A DNA stretch of 51,709 nt from an uncultured Bacteroidales bacterium (GCA_902774185.1 CACYHE010000020.1:1-51709); one strand, 5' to 3'; positions 37,838 through 48,039 are shown, counted from the first letter of the stretch. Program-made: numbers and translations. The notes: generated by a model not told the origin, from the letters alone.

Positions 37838-39223
37838 TCATGCAATTTTTTTATAATGTCCATAACTGAGTCGACATAGCGTTCCGCGATCGATCCATTG
37901 ACTACACCAGCGCATTACCGTGCTTTGGGGAATGCCTTGGCTTTGAGCCTCAGCGACGAGGGTTTTGGACTCAAATTCGGCAGGAAGGAGGGAGAGGAGG
38001 ATGGCTTTCTGATCGAGGGGTTTGATAGCGGGTGTCTCGATCTTCTCTGTTCCTTTTACCAACTGATACGCCTGCGCCATATGGAGGATGAGCTTGTTAC
38101 CGATGAGTTCGGCGGTGGCGTAGTCGGTATCGGAGCAGAGGAGGGACTCAGCGCTGTCACGCTGAGCAGTCAACGGACTAATTCCTCGGAGGTCGGAACA
38201 GAGGATGGACTCAGCGCTGTCACGCTGAGCAGTCAACGGACTAATTCCTCGGAGGTCGGAACAGAGGAGGGACTCAGCGCTGTCACGCTGAGCAGTCAAC
38301 GGACTAATTCCTCGAAGGGCGGAGAGGATCATGGCAATACGCTCGATGTGGACCGCCATACGGAGGACGACGGAGTGGAAGTCTTCGCCGAGCATGCGGA
38401 TGAGGGTCGGGTACGCAGTCTCGAGGTGGTGGCCGAGACGGGTACGCTGGTCGGGTGTGAGACAGAATTCGCGCGGGTGCGTAAATAATAAGGACTCATA
38501 GAGGTGGTAGAGTTGCTCGGCTGCGGCTTTGATGATATCGCCGGAGTTCTCTGACGGTTGTACATAGTTGCTGTTGAACGCCTGATGCTCATCCACAATG
38601 AGGGTAATAAGACGGCTGAAGTAACCGTTCTCGATACTCGGCACGAGGGCTCGGTACTGGCTGAAGGTTCCGGTGAGAACCATCGAGAGTTGCGGGTTCG
38701 GAATGATAGAGGCTTCGCGACAACGGGCACGGGAGATGGGTTCGTGTTCGGCTGCTTTACGGAGCGCGGTGTTGTAGTTCGCCGTACTCGAACGCCAGAT
38801 GTCGGTGATGACCGATCCTTCGGACTCATGGATGTAGCCCCGTCCTTTCTGCTTGGCGAGGGTCTGGTAGAAAGCCGGATAGGTGGCATCCCCCGGGATG
38901 ATGAGCGGCATCTTCTCGTGAATGGGCTTGACGAGTTCGAGGGCAAGGTTAGCGATACCTTTACCGCAAGCTGCCGAACCGACGATAAAGAGTTGGAGGT
39001 TCGGGTAGTACCGTTTGGCGGCGATACCGTACCGGCAATAGAGGTTCGGCATAACGCTCCCGCACGCCACGAGTGAGGACATTAATAACATGTCTTTCTC
39101 GGCAGGTGTTTGTGCGAGCGAGAGGACGTTTTTCATAATCTCAGGCAGGTTGTTTACATCCATGGTTTCCACGATGTAGAGGTTTGCCTGCTCCTCCGGA
39201 ATAGGGTTAAGATTTTCAATCAT
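37838..39223 (-). CDS. DUF3987-family P-loop ATPase/helicase-like protein
   Basis: 461 residues. Walker A GSAACGKG (82-89), a RGYIHESEGSVITDIW Walker B-like region, and LTGTFSQYRALV with NGYFSRL near 205-235 match the DUF3987 family found on Bacteroidales accessory loci beside primase/VapE-like and HU-like genes. Actual activity is not established. Between the helical stretch ending AMILSALRG and the continuation TDYATAELIGNKLI it carries three copies of a 21-residue unit (SPLTAQRDSAES core) from a 63-base tandem repeat, an apparent in-frame insertion at a domain boundary. The C-terminus resembles a small winged helix (IPQSTVMRWCSQWIDRG). Confidence 0.78.
   Translation of the reverse strand: MIENLNPIPEEQANLYIVETMDVNNLPEIMKNVLSLAQTPAEKDMLLMSSLVACGSVMPNLYCRYGIAAKRYYPNLQLFIVGSAACGKGIANLALELVKPIHEKMPLIIPGDATYPAFYQTLAKQKGRGYIHESEGSVITDIWRSSTANYNTALRKAAEHEPISRARCREASIIPNPQLSMVLTGTFSQYRALVPSIENGYFSRLITLIVDEHQAFNSNYVQPSENSGDIIKAAAEQLYHLYESLLFTHPREFCLTPDQRTRLGHHLETAYPTLIRMLGEDFHSVVLRMAVHIERIAMILSALRGISPLTAQRDSAESLLCSDLRGISPLTAQRDSAESILCSDLRGISPLTAQRDSAESLLCSDTDYATAELIGNKLILHMAQAYQLVKGTEKIETPAIKPLDQKAILLSLLPAEFESKTLVAEAQSQGIPQSTVMRWCSQWIDRGTLCRLSYGHYKKIA
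38145..38318 (-). repeat. 63-base tandem repeat, three copies, inside the DUF3987 gene
   Basis: Copies begin at 38145, 38208 and 38271 with one or two differences each. Every unit holds a CTCAGCG/CGCTGAG stem with loop CTGTCA. The period is a multiple of three, so the frame is kept. Confidence 0.95.
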
Positions 39224-39356
39224 AACGTTAAAGGGTTTAAAAGGTTAATAATAATCATGACGTGAACCAACGAAGTGTTCGCGGCATGAAGAGGAGGAGA
39301 CGCAACAACTATACGAACTACAGCGTAGTGAAGTCGTTGATTGCCGTTTCCGACGA

Positions 39357-39388
39357 CAAAGATACTACAAAAAACGCCCTTTTGAAAG
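39357..39388 (-). promoter_or_regulatory. Possible DUF3987 promoter
   Basis: TATCTTTG (39357-39364) with CTTT at the -33 position (39385-39388); about 130 bases before the ATG. Confidence 0.5.
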
Positions 39389-39403
39389 GACGGATACAAA
39401 AAA

Positions 39404-39423
39404 AGGACGTCCGGAGACGTCCT
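39404..39423 (-). terminator. Terminator after the 371-residue gene
   Basis: AGGACGTC/GACGTCCT with loop CGGA, followed by T7 on the minus strand. Confidence 0.85.
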
Positions 39424-39434
39424 CAAAATGGTGT

Positions 39435-40550
39435 TTATGTATAATTTTTTGTTTTTCGTTTAGGAGAGCGTAACAAGCTCTTTCTCAGTGAGTTAGGATC
39501 TACATACCAGCCGAAAAGAAGGCTTAGTTGGCGACATAATTTAGCGCGCGATGCATTTTTTACAAATTTTCCGAATTCTTTGTCGTACCTCACGCGCTCC
39601 TTGATATATTCGCGTGTAGCCGCGTATTTCTCTTTTGTATCTTCGGTTGGACATTTGAGTACGTTATCCGGGAAGAACATCTGCTCTTCTTTCTTCTGCT
39701 GTTTGGGTGTTTCCGGTTTTATTTTCTCTTTGACGAAGTTCGTCCACTGGTTCATCCATTCGCGGAAGAGGTTGATCCGGTCGGGAGAGAAATCTTTCAT
39801 TTCGGGCTTGATGAAGCCCCATTCGGTTTCATCTTTCAGGATCTTCTCTTTATACTCTGCCAGCCGTACCTTGAAATCGGGATAGAGATTAGCTTCTGTC
39901 TGTGCGGCATTCCATAACCACTCCCAATATCCGTTGAGCACCTGATCTGCACTTAGCCCGTCGAAGACGAACGTGGGTTCCGTTTCTTCTGTAGGTTTCC
40001 GTAGAAATTCCGCTAAGGCATACACACCTGCCGGATCCGTCCAATCAATCGCCAGCAGATGTTGGCGGCGCGTTTCCACAAATCCGGCATCGTAGAGCCA
40101 TTGTGCAAAGGGTTGGGTCCACGGAACGAGGTCATAGATATGTTCGCGTACTTGCTCTTCAACGAGCATTTCCATATAATCGACCATCAATCCGAAAGCC
40201 AAGTCATACAGTCGCTCATTGCCGCAGATAGCGAACAAGCACGTCAAGTCGCCGTTCAGTTCTATATAGGCTTCGCTGAGCGTTTGCACTTCAGCATTGA
40301 AGTATCCTCCGTTCTCCTGCAAGGTCTCGTCCTCATAGCGTTTGAAGAACTGTTTTCTTCCTTCGCTTGTATTGAGGATGATATTGCGTTCATGACTTTC
40401 GTCCTTGCCGTATAGCAAAGCGCCCAAGACAGCTGCGCCGAGGAAACCGCCTAACTCCATGCGGTTTTCTGCGGTCGAACCATAGATAAGACGATGGTTC
40501 TCATACCGGAGCGTGTCCGAGAAGATATAATCAGCTAAGAGTTGTTTCAT
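39435..40550 (-). CDS. Hypothetical protein, 371 residues
   Basis: No family recognised. It is soluble-looking, rich in Glu, Trp and Tyr, with no signal peptide; a short hydrophobic GGFLGAAVLGALLYG lies at about 35-49. The C-terminal third holds a Lys/Glu-rich linker (KPETPKQQKKEEQ) and a compact basic domain (KLCRQLSLLFGWYVDPNSL), suggesting two domains. It starts 27 bases after the stop of the split surface protein upstream and ends at a clear terminator, so it is probably the last gene of that operon; a TAAATTTG directly at its ATG (40555-40562) might alternatively be a promoter. Confidence 0.75.
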   Translation of the reverse strand: MKQLLADYIFSDTLRYENHRLIYGSTAENRMELGGFLGAAVLGALLYGKDESHERNIILNTSEGRKQFFKRYEDETLQENGGYFNAEVQTLSEAYIELNGDLTCLFAICGNERLYDLAFGLMVDYMEMLVEEQVREHIYDLVPWTQPFAQWLYDAGFVETRRQHLLAIDWTDPAGVYALAEFLRKPTEETEPTFVFDGLSADQVLNGYWEWLWNAAQTEANLYPDFKVRLAEYKEKILKDETEWGFIKPEMKDFSPDRINLFREWMNQWTNFVKEKIKPETPKQQKKEEQMFFPDNVLKCPTEDTKEKYAATREYIKERVRYDKEFGKFVKNASRAKLCRQLSLLFGWYVDPNSLRKSLLRSPKRKTKNYT

Positions 40551-40577
40551 GCCGCAAATTTATCAAAGAAGTTCTTT

Positions 40578-43500
40578 CTATTTCACCTCTTGCCCGAAGA
40601 CGGTATAGCATTTGCCGTCACGGAAGATGAAGAGTTGATTATCTCTGATAATCTTTTGGGTGATTGGTAATTTGTCGTTGGTCATTTGCTCCATACCCGT
40701 AGCGGTCTCATGCCGCTCGATGATACGGGCAGGGGTATTCTTGGGTACTCCGGCAGGTCCTTCCTCCGGAATAAGGAAGTACGCCCGGAATCCGCGCAAG
40801 GGGTTATGCGTATCAGGCCAATAGAGCGTGTTGTTAGCACCGACAAAGAGGTTGTTCGTATCTTCAAAGACCATCAGTTTGCGAGGCACACTACCTACGA
40901 ACCGTATCTCATTCTCGTCGCCGACTATCTGTCCCTCGATATCCTCAATATGCACATCGTGGAACTCCAGCGGCATCGGGATGACCTCCGGTGTGGTTTT
41001 TGCCCATTTGATGAGGTAAGGGATACCAGCATCGATATGATCGGTTTCGCTGACCTCAATATCCAATTGATAGTCACTGGCTTTCTCAGCATGCGTGAAG
41101 GTGTATATCTGCGCACCTGTGAGCGGCGAAGCCGCTATCTCACCTGCAGTCATGCTGAACGGCAGACAGATGGTGTTATACGCCCCGTCGCGGAAGAGTT
41201 GACGGTTGATACGGAGGTTGGCTATCGAGCCGTTATGGTAAGGATCGAGTTCTTCGCCGATGTTCATACTCCACTCATCAACGTACACCGCGGATCGCAT
41301 TGCACCGGTCGGGATACCACCGCCTTTGTCGAACAGAGACTCGTGTTGCATGATCCGTCTCGGTGCCATACCTGCTTTTTGCGGTGCAAAACCCGGTTCG
41401 GTGATATCCTTGGCAGAGATAGAGATAACCAGTTCAGCCGACGGATCACCTTTACCTTCGAGCAGAATACCTTTGAGCGGTGGTAACAAGACATCTTCTT
41501 CCATCGTATCCACTTTGTGGGTAAATGTGGTCATCTCGACCGTTGTCGGTTCCACATCCGACGGACCCGGCATGAAATAGCGTCCGGTCAGTTTGTCGGC
41601 ATTGTCTTCCACTAACTTCTTGATGTTGATATGTCCGAAGGTGGGGTTTCCAAGCAGATAAACGTTTCCATAGACCTCTTTGAGCGTGATGGTCGGTTCT
41701 CCGTTCCATGCGGGCTTACCATAGTTCTCATCACGCACAATTATCTCGGATTCATCGAGCCATTTATGGGTGTCCATATCATAGTAATGATAGGTGACAT
41801 CCGCCGGTTTGGGCAAACGGATAATAACTGTATCCGATGGTTCGGGGTCGTTTCCGGTAGCATCGACTCCGATCATATATGCCTCCATCGGATGGATCTC
41901 ACGGGTGAGGGTATTGGTCGGTACATGCCATTTGTCGTGCGCAGCATCGTAAGGCGACTGATAGACTTCATAGGCATAACGGTCATTGGCGACAGCCGCA
42001 ACGGTCTGGTTGATTTCTGCTACCGCAAAATAGTTATTCGTCTCGGACTGATTGGCGAACAGGTCACCACTGACGATACCCTGCAGCGGGATGGAGGTCA
42101 TGTTCCATTTATGGACGTTGAGCGGCACATCGATATAGACTTGTCCGTGAATGTTGATATTCTGCTGTCCCGCCAACGACATACCGGCAGGCATGTAAAT
42201 ATCTTTACAGTGGTTCTTCTGATACCCAAAGTCATAGATGGTGTCGCCAAAAGTGACGTTGTAGTTCTGCGGCAATAAGATAACGTCGGTCTCCTCCAAC
42301 GGGATGAACGGAGACCAGTTAAAGTCCACATTCCAGTTGCCGCCCAGCCAAGTGACTACATCCGGAACGATACGGAGGGTGAAATACGTACGTCCTCGCT
42401 CACAACCTACATGCTCGGTTTCTTCGCCCTGGAACACGATGTGGAAAGTATAGTCGTAGCCGGCTTCCAAATTCTCAAGTGCAGGACCGGACAGTTCGAT
42501 CTCATCGGTATTTTCAAGGTGCACTTTGTTAAATGCCAACTCGACCGGCGTCCAAGATGGATTGGTGGAATTTTCCAGTATGATACGCTCAATATCATAT
42601 ACATCGTCATTGTCTTCGCCTTGGAGGTACAGCGGCAAAGTAAACGAACCTCTCTTTTTCTGGGCATTGGAGATACGTACCACACGGGGAAGGTTCGCTA
42701 CGCGCGGCGGTAACACTTCGCCGGCGTTTCCTACCGCCATCATCGTCGCTATTTCCGTCGAAGGACGGATATGCAGGAATCGCGGAGAGGTACATACCTG
42801 CTTGCTACCCGCCGAACCCGCTAACGGGAATGCCGTATAACTGAGCGAAAGACTCGGCTGCATCGTGATCGAAGCGGCATTCTCAATAAACTTTCCATTC
42901 TCTGTCAGACTCTGGAATATCGTTTTAACGGAGGATTCCGGGTTACTGCGGTATAACTGCAGTGCCTCATAGATCTGATCGAAACTCAGTCCTCCATACT
43001 CATCCTTGTTCGCGTTAATATAGGTTGAGTCGCCTATCATCCAATCAGCACGACACAGCGTGGTATCGGATTTCAAAGGATCTTCGGGATCGGACTCGTC
43101 CTGAATAATCTGAATAAGTACAATATCCAAGGTGTACGTACGGTTTCCGCACATCGTAACGATCGAGTCACCCAAGGTAGTATGGTCTTCAATGATGATA
43201 CGTGTACCGCCGGCGATGATCATATCGGCATACGTACCGCAACCTTCACGCTTTCCAAGCGAGGTGGTATCCAGCGCCACAAAACCGGTGTAGTTATGGT
43301 TCATACTTACCTCAATTGGTTGCGCTACATAGAGCACATAGCGATAAACACCCGGGGAAACCTGCTCCCGGATATAGCGGTACACAGGAACTTTGGTCTC
43401 GCGGAATGCTGCATCGAAAGCCAGCAGACTTGGAGATGTGAGCTCGCTGGATTCAATCGCTTCATCGGTCGGCAGAATAGGGATACAACCAAAAGTGGTA

Positions 43501-45468
43501 GAGGCACTATCTTTGTTCCAATACGCGTTACGGATGATGCGGTTCTCCTCGCGCCACTGGTAGTAGAGGTGATTAACTGCGTCATCAATCTCCTGATAGT
43601 CGATTCGCAGGTACGCACGGACTGAATCCACGGCTTTGTCAATACAGTCCGATGTCGAAGCCTGAATAGGCATCACCGGCGGTTTTTGTACGTAGATACG
43701 GATATCATCAATCGCAAAATCATTTCCGTCTGAGGAAGTACTCTTGTTCGTGATGCGCAGGCGATAAGAGACATAACTCGTCTTCGTTTCGAACTTCACA
43801 GGGAACATAATCTGGTACCATTTGCCGCGCTCCATCTTAGCACTTTCTCCCACCTTATTCACGGCATTGATACCGAACTCACCGGTGGTAAAAGTCGTTA
43901 AAGGATGTTCCTTGCCTAAGGCATCAATACCTGTTACAATAAAATCCATATTCGGAGCACTCTTACCACTACCTGTACTGGAAGCATCACATAGATACGC
44001 GGAAAAATACATCGTCGATCCCGGGACACAGATCAGCATCCACCTTCAGGTTAAACACCTGGCCGGGTTGCTGCGAACCGTCGCAGTAAAGCATATATCC
44101 CTTTTTCGCGTTTTCGGCTATATTCTCTGTCGAATCGACATGCTGATAGACCTGCGGAGCTGTTTCGCCGGCAGAAACCCAAACCGATTTGCGGTTAGTT
44201 ACGGCATACTCACACCATGTAATTTTACCCTTTTCCGTTTGTCTCTTGGAAGTAGAAGTGGTGAGATCCATGCTTTTGTTATAGTACCCGTAGGTCGATT
44301 CATCCACATCGTAGTGTCCGGACCAGAAAGCAAAATCGGTCGTATTCGGTTCGTCGTAGTTAAAGGTCTCCTCGTAGATACGCTCCATTTTCTTGGTCGG
44401 CGCAGGGATGTTGGTCGATGGTCCTACTACGTCCACATCCATATACGTCACTTTGAATCGCGCTACATTGAAATACACTCCGGTAGCAGAATTATATTTC
44501 AGCGTATAAACAACCGTACCGGCAGTAGGGCTGCTGAATTCTGCAAACTGAGCCGAGTTCTGAGACGATTTGGTACTGAAACCACTTTTACTATATACCC
44601 CATCAACATACCATTTCCATTTGCTTTTATCACCAGCTGCTGTCACGTTGGATTGACTATTGATGTAATAGTAATTGGTCAGCGCGTAATAGGTATATTG
44701 TTTTAACGTTATTTTATTTCCTGCACCGCTACCCAGACACATCATGTTCGGACCGATATAGAGCTGGCGTCCGGTAGGAGCAATCAGTTCGTGCTCCTCC
44801 AAATAGCGATCATTCGTACCATCCATATCTTTGCACAACTCCAAACTGTCTGCCATCCATGAAGCCGGACGAATCTCAAAAATAATACGCTTTGAGAGGG
44901 TCGGCTCGGTCATTGTGGCATTGTTATTCCATGTAGTAGGCGAGTAGTCATTCCAGATACCTTGATCGCAGGCAATACGATAAATCGAGTCGCCATTATG
45001 CATCGTGTATTTGAGTTCGACATAGTTTTCATCACCTTTGGTCGCCTTCCCACTACCACCTATCAATGCGTAGCCGAACCAACCGTAGTCGTTTTTAGCC
45101 TTAAATTTAAGCGTCGCAACTACCGTATCTTTTGCCCATAAGCTCTGGATACGCGGAATGGCAACGCCCGTTGGGGAATCCTCTGCGGTGTACATAGCCG
45201 GTACAGCGCGGTCAGTGTCATAGCAATACCAACGTACATAACCGGCAAACGTGCTTCGCTCAGGGCGATAGAGATGTACCGATTCTCCCGGCTTGGCATA
45301 TAGAATTTGATAATCCGTATGGACGGATTGCATGCCGTTCTCTTGCAATGCATCATAGATGCCGGTCTTATGGACTAACGAAAATTCTGCCTTTACAGGA
45401 GCACAAAGAAACAATGCTAAACTCAGCATTGCAATCCATTTGGAAAAGTATTGATTTGTTTGTTTCAT
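40578..45468 (-). pseudogene. Surface protein related to the giant protein, split by a frameshift
   Basis: Two overlapping frames join into one protein of about 1630 codons if one G is removed from the CCCGGGATC at about 44017-44025. The first part starts MKQTNQYFSKWIAMLSLALFLCAPVKA (signal peptide, ATG 45468) and reads to VDADLCPG; the second continues STMYFSAYLCDAS. The giant protein has the matching uninterrupted run (CDG..., HLCSG, MFFSGYVC), which proves the join. The shared jelly-roll/MAM-like module ends NDFAIDDIRIY. The C-terminal part has YNTICLPFSMT, common in Bacteroidales surface proteins, and ends LFIFRDGKCYTVFGQEVK. The ATG at 44039 is not a real start. Probably an operon with the 371-residue gene. 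Confidence 0.88.
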
Positions 45469-45504
45469 AGCGATTGTTTGTGAACATATGTTCAAAAAAG
45501 CGTG

Positions 45505-45536
45505 CAAAATTATAAAAAAATCCACACACATGCAAG
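45505..45536 (-). promoter_or_regulatory. Promoter of the split surface-protein gene
   Basis: CTTG (45533-45536), 20 bases, TAATTTTG (45505-45512); predicted start about 30 bases before ATG 45468. Confidence 0.72.
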
Positions 45537-45702
45537 CGCGGAAAGGTAAATTTAAACGAAAGTTAAGAAAAATAAGTAATTTTTTACGAATTATCAATTT
45601 TTGAAAAACATCCGCTTTCATCTACTCGTAAGCCTGTCTTTGTACTATTTGTAAATATCTACGCTGATTTATATACTTCTTGTCAATTTTTTTTATTTAC
45701 CT

Positions 45703-45734
45703 CTTGCGCACGTACAAAATTTGTAGTACCTTTG
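45703..45734 (+). promoter_or_regulatory. Promoter of the peptide/lipoprotein operon
   Basis: CTTG (45703-45706), 20 bases, TACCTTTG (45727-45734). It leaves an unusually long leader of about 250 bases. Confidence 0.72.
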
Positions 45735-45827
45735 TTTTTCAATTGCATTTATAAATATATTATTGCATATAATATACATTAAAATATGAGAATAGTACTG
45801 ATGCGATAACTTTAAGAAAAAAACATC

Positions 45828-45934
45828 AAAAACCCCTTTGTATGCTTTAGCGCTTTGCGCTTTGCGTACTTTGATGCTAAAAACTCCTCGCAAGCAAGCT
45901 TTCGGATAGTTTTTATCCCCAAACTCCCGCATAA
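45828..45934 (+). repeat. Dispersed repeat, copy A
   Basis: About 105 bases resembling 51604-51709: ACCCCTTTGTATGCTTTAG, a variable GC-rich stretch, then GCTAAAAACT, CAAGCAAGCTT and AGTTTTTAT. The second half can fold (AAAACT/AGTTTT, with AAGC/GCTT inside). It lies in the leader of the short peptide gene within the 525-base gene-free stretch 45469-45993. Confidence 0.6.
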
Positions 45935-45993
45935 ACAATGATATATCAATAAGATATAAACATGTTGACCAAAATTAACGCAACACTAATAAT

Positions 45994-46152
45994 ATGAGAA
46001 ATAAAATGAAATGTTATCAAATGCCGACAACGGAAGTTGTTCGAATGAAAATGGAGACACATCTGTTAGATGGAAGTCAGAGTTGGCCCGAAGGCGCTCC
46101 TGTAAATGCAGAGCGCAACGGGTACGGAAATGAGGAAGTTGTTTTATGGTAA
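45994..46152 (+). CDS. Short MKK-type peptide, 52 residues
   Basis: From ATG 45994 the peptide begins MRNKMKCYQMPTTEVVRM; a second start at codon 5 gives MKCYQMPTTEV, matching the MK(K)-x-Y-x-x-P pattern of the peptides at 26736 and 28700. It continues ETHLLDGSQSWPEG and ends acidic, EEVVLW. Seventeen bases later comes the lipoprotein gene, preceded by GGGAGG, so the two form an operon. Function unknown. Confidence 0.68.
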   Translation: MRNKMKCYQMPTTEVVRMKMETHLLDGSQSWPEGAPVNAERNGYGNEEVVLW

Positions 46153-46168
46153 TTGGGAGGAATGGGTT

Positions 46169-47980
46169 ATGAAACAACAAATCTTTTCTATTGGTAGCGC
46201 CGCTATCTTATTGATGGCAGGCATAGCGATGACGGGTTGCAACAAGAACGAGCCAAAAGAACCCGCCAAAGTACAAACGTATCATGTAAGAATCCAAGCC
46301 GGAAAGGGTGACGCCAACCAACAGAATGGTCCTCGCAAAGCGCTGGGACTGGATGGCACAACGCTGACTGCCAGCTGGAAAACAGGCGAACAGGTAACCG
46401 TACGAAATCTCACGAAGGAGGCAGACCTGACAGGCTCTCTGACAGCAGAATCAGATGGCGTACAAACCGTTATTTCCGGTGATTTGACGGGAACGATCAA
46501 TGCCGGTGATGAGTTGAAACTCAAGTTCCTGTCTCCGGACTATACCACGCAGGCAGGTACGATAGAGTATATTTCAGCCAATTGCGACTATGCTGAAGCA
46601 ACCATCCATGTAGCAAGCGTCACATGGGGAAGTATCACCTTTGAAGAGAATATCGCCAATTTTGAGAACCAACAGGCTATCGTGAAGTTCACACTGAAGG
46701 ATGGTGATGATCCTATTGCAGCGACTGAGTTAGTAGTAGAAGTAGAGGGTGCATCTTATACCATCACTCCGGCATCGGCTACCAGCGAACTGTTTGTCGC
46801 TCTTCCGGGATTCAGCGATCAGACGATCAAACTGACCGCTACCGTTGGATCGGATACCTACACTTATACTTCTTCCGGCAATAAGACACTTGAAGATAGC
46901 AAATACTATGCGATTACCGTCGGTATGAGCAAGAAAGTGCTTGGTTTCTCCATCGACCCTACCCATCAAATCGAGTTTGCACACGGTAATTTGCAGTACA
47001 AAGCCTCGGAGAATAAATGGCGCATCGCGGAGCGCCAATTCGATTATGTGGGAACGTATTATACAGCGCATTTCTTCTCGGGAAGTAAAGGATATTTTGA
47101 TGATCCTGCTATAGGAAATGTATATGAAAGTGGCGTGAAATGCAATAATACCAACGAGAGTATTGGCGATGTGATGAGTACGGATTGTTGGATCGACCTA
47201 TTCGGTTGGAATACATGGAATAAACCGCTGCTGGTTTCTGCAGAGCCTGCCGATTTCGCAACAGATCAGTCGAGTTTTACAGACTGGGGACATAATACGA
47301 TATATGACACCAAAGCAGGTATTTCCTATGCTCCCGACACATGGCGTACGCCAACCATGGACGAATGGATGTATATAATCGGTGGTCGTACGAATGCCCA
47401 ATATTTATGTGGCTTGGCTTCTATTGATGACCCAACTTACGGAAATGTCAAAGGTCTTATCCTCCTGCCGGATGAATTTGTAAAACCGGATGGTATTACC
47501 TTCCATCACATGACCGATGAGACGACTAACTACCACTTGGCATACCAAGGAACAAGTGTCAATGAAGTATATCAGGGTACTCCCAATGCGTATCCGAATA
47601 CTATTTATGACAAACCAAGCCCCATTGATGCCACCATCTTTAATAATTATTTGAATGCGGCCTTGGAAGACGATCGTTATATGTATAACCAAAATCGTTA
47701 TACTATCTCACAATGGGAACAAATGGAGGCTGCCGGAGCTGTCTTCTTGCCGGCTGCCGGTTGGACACAGGTTCGCTGGGTTAGCAGTTATGATCACTCA
47801 CGTGGAGTATGGGCGTTGCCTCATTTTGAGAACTTCCTGGGAGCATACTGGTCTTCGAGTTATTGGGTAGATGAAGACGCAAGCTACTTGCTGATTTCGT
47901 ATCAAAACGGAGGCCACGTCGGTCATGCTTCACAGCCATTTATTACTGGCCAGTCCGTTCGTCTGATAAGAGATTTGTAA
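46169..47980 (+). CDS. Lipoprotein with fimbrillin-like N-terminus and FISUMP-type C-terminus
   Basis: 603 residues from ATG 46169 (preceded by GGGAGG at 46155-46160, one of the few Shine-Dalgarno-like sites here; the upstream in-frame ATG at 46106 overlaps the peptide gene). A lipoprotein signal ends LLMAGIAMTGC with Cys24. The N-terminal half has beta-sandwich features of the fimbrillin/Mfa1-like group (WKTGEQVTVRN, DYTTQAGTIEY, YYAITVGM). The C-terminal half starts FSIDPTHQIEFAHGNLQY and ends SVRLIRDL, with YWSSSYW, as in the Fibrobacter succinogenes major-paralogue (FISUMP) domain. Probably surface-exposed; ligand unknown. Confidence 0.85.
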   Translation: MKQQIFSIGSAAILLMAGIAMTGCNKNEPKEPAKVQTYHVRIQAGKGDANQQNGPRKALGLDGTTLTASWKTGEQVTVRNLTKEADLTGSLTAESDGVQTVISGDLTGTINAGDELKLKFLSPDYTTQAGTIEYISANCDYAEATIHVASVTWGSITFEENIANFENQQAIVKFTLKDGDDPIAATELVVEVEGASYTITPASATSELFVALPGFSDQTIKLTATVGSDTYTYTSSGNKTLEDSKYYAITVGMSKKVLGFSIDPTHQIEFAHGNLQYKASENKWRIAERQFDYVGTYYTAHFFSGSKGYFDDPAIGNVYESGVKCNNTNESIGDVMSTDCWIDLFGWNTWNKPLLVSAEPADFATDQSSFTDWGHNTIYDTKAGISYAPDTWRTPTMDEWMYIIGGRTNAQYLCGLASIDDPTYGNVKGLILLPDEFVKPDGITFHHMTDETTNYHLAYQGTSVNEVYQGTPNAYPNTIYDKPSPIDATIFNNYLNAALEDDRYMYNQNRYTISQWEQMEAAGAVFLPAAGWTQVRWVSSYDHSRGVWALPHFENFLGAYWSSSYWVDEDASYLLISYQNGGHVGHASQPFITGQSVRLIRDL

Positions 47981-48002
47981 TAAGTCCTACATATAAGCAA
48001 AA

Positions 48003-48039
48003 CAAAAACGAAGTCCACATGTGTGAACTTCGTTTTGTT
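48003..48039. terminator. Bidirectional terminator between convergent genes
   Basis: AAAACGAAGT (48005-48014) pairs with ACTTCGTTTT (48027-48036), with a CACATGTG palindrome at the tip; serves the lipoprotein gene and the convergent ATPase gene. Confidence 0.8.

Noticed and set aside
38145-38318. CRISPR array at the 63-base repeats
   Set aside because: The whole unit is repeated with no unique spacers and lies in frame within a gene.
39262-39444. Plus-strand 60-codon frame opposite the DUF3987 leader
   Set aside because: It crosses a promoter and a terminator on the other strand, and its basic composition follows from the terminator hairpin.
40578-44039. Treating the second half of the split surface protein as an independent gene starting at ATG 44039
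   Set aside because: It has no signal peptide, and the first residues are out of frame; sequence continuity with the giant protein shows it is the 3' part of one gene.
45693-45938. Minus-strand 81-codon frame in the intergenic stretch
   Set aside because: It overlaps a promoter and the dispersed repeat and has low-complexity composition.
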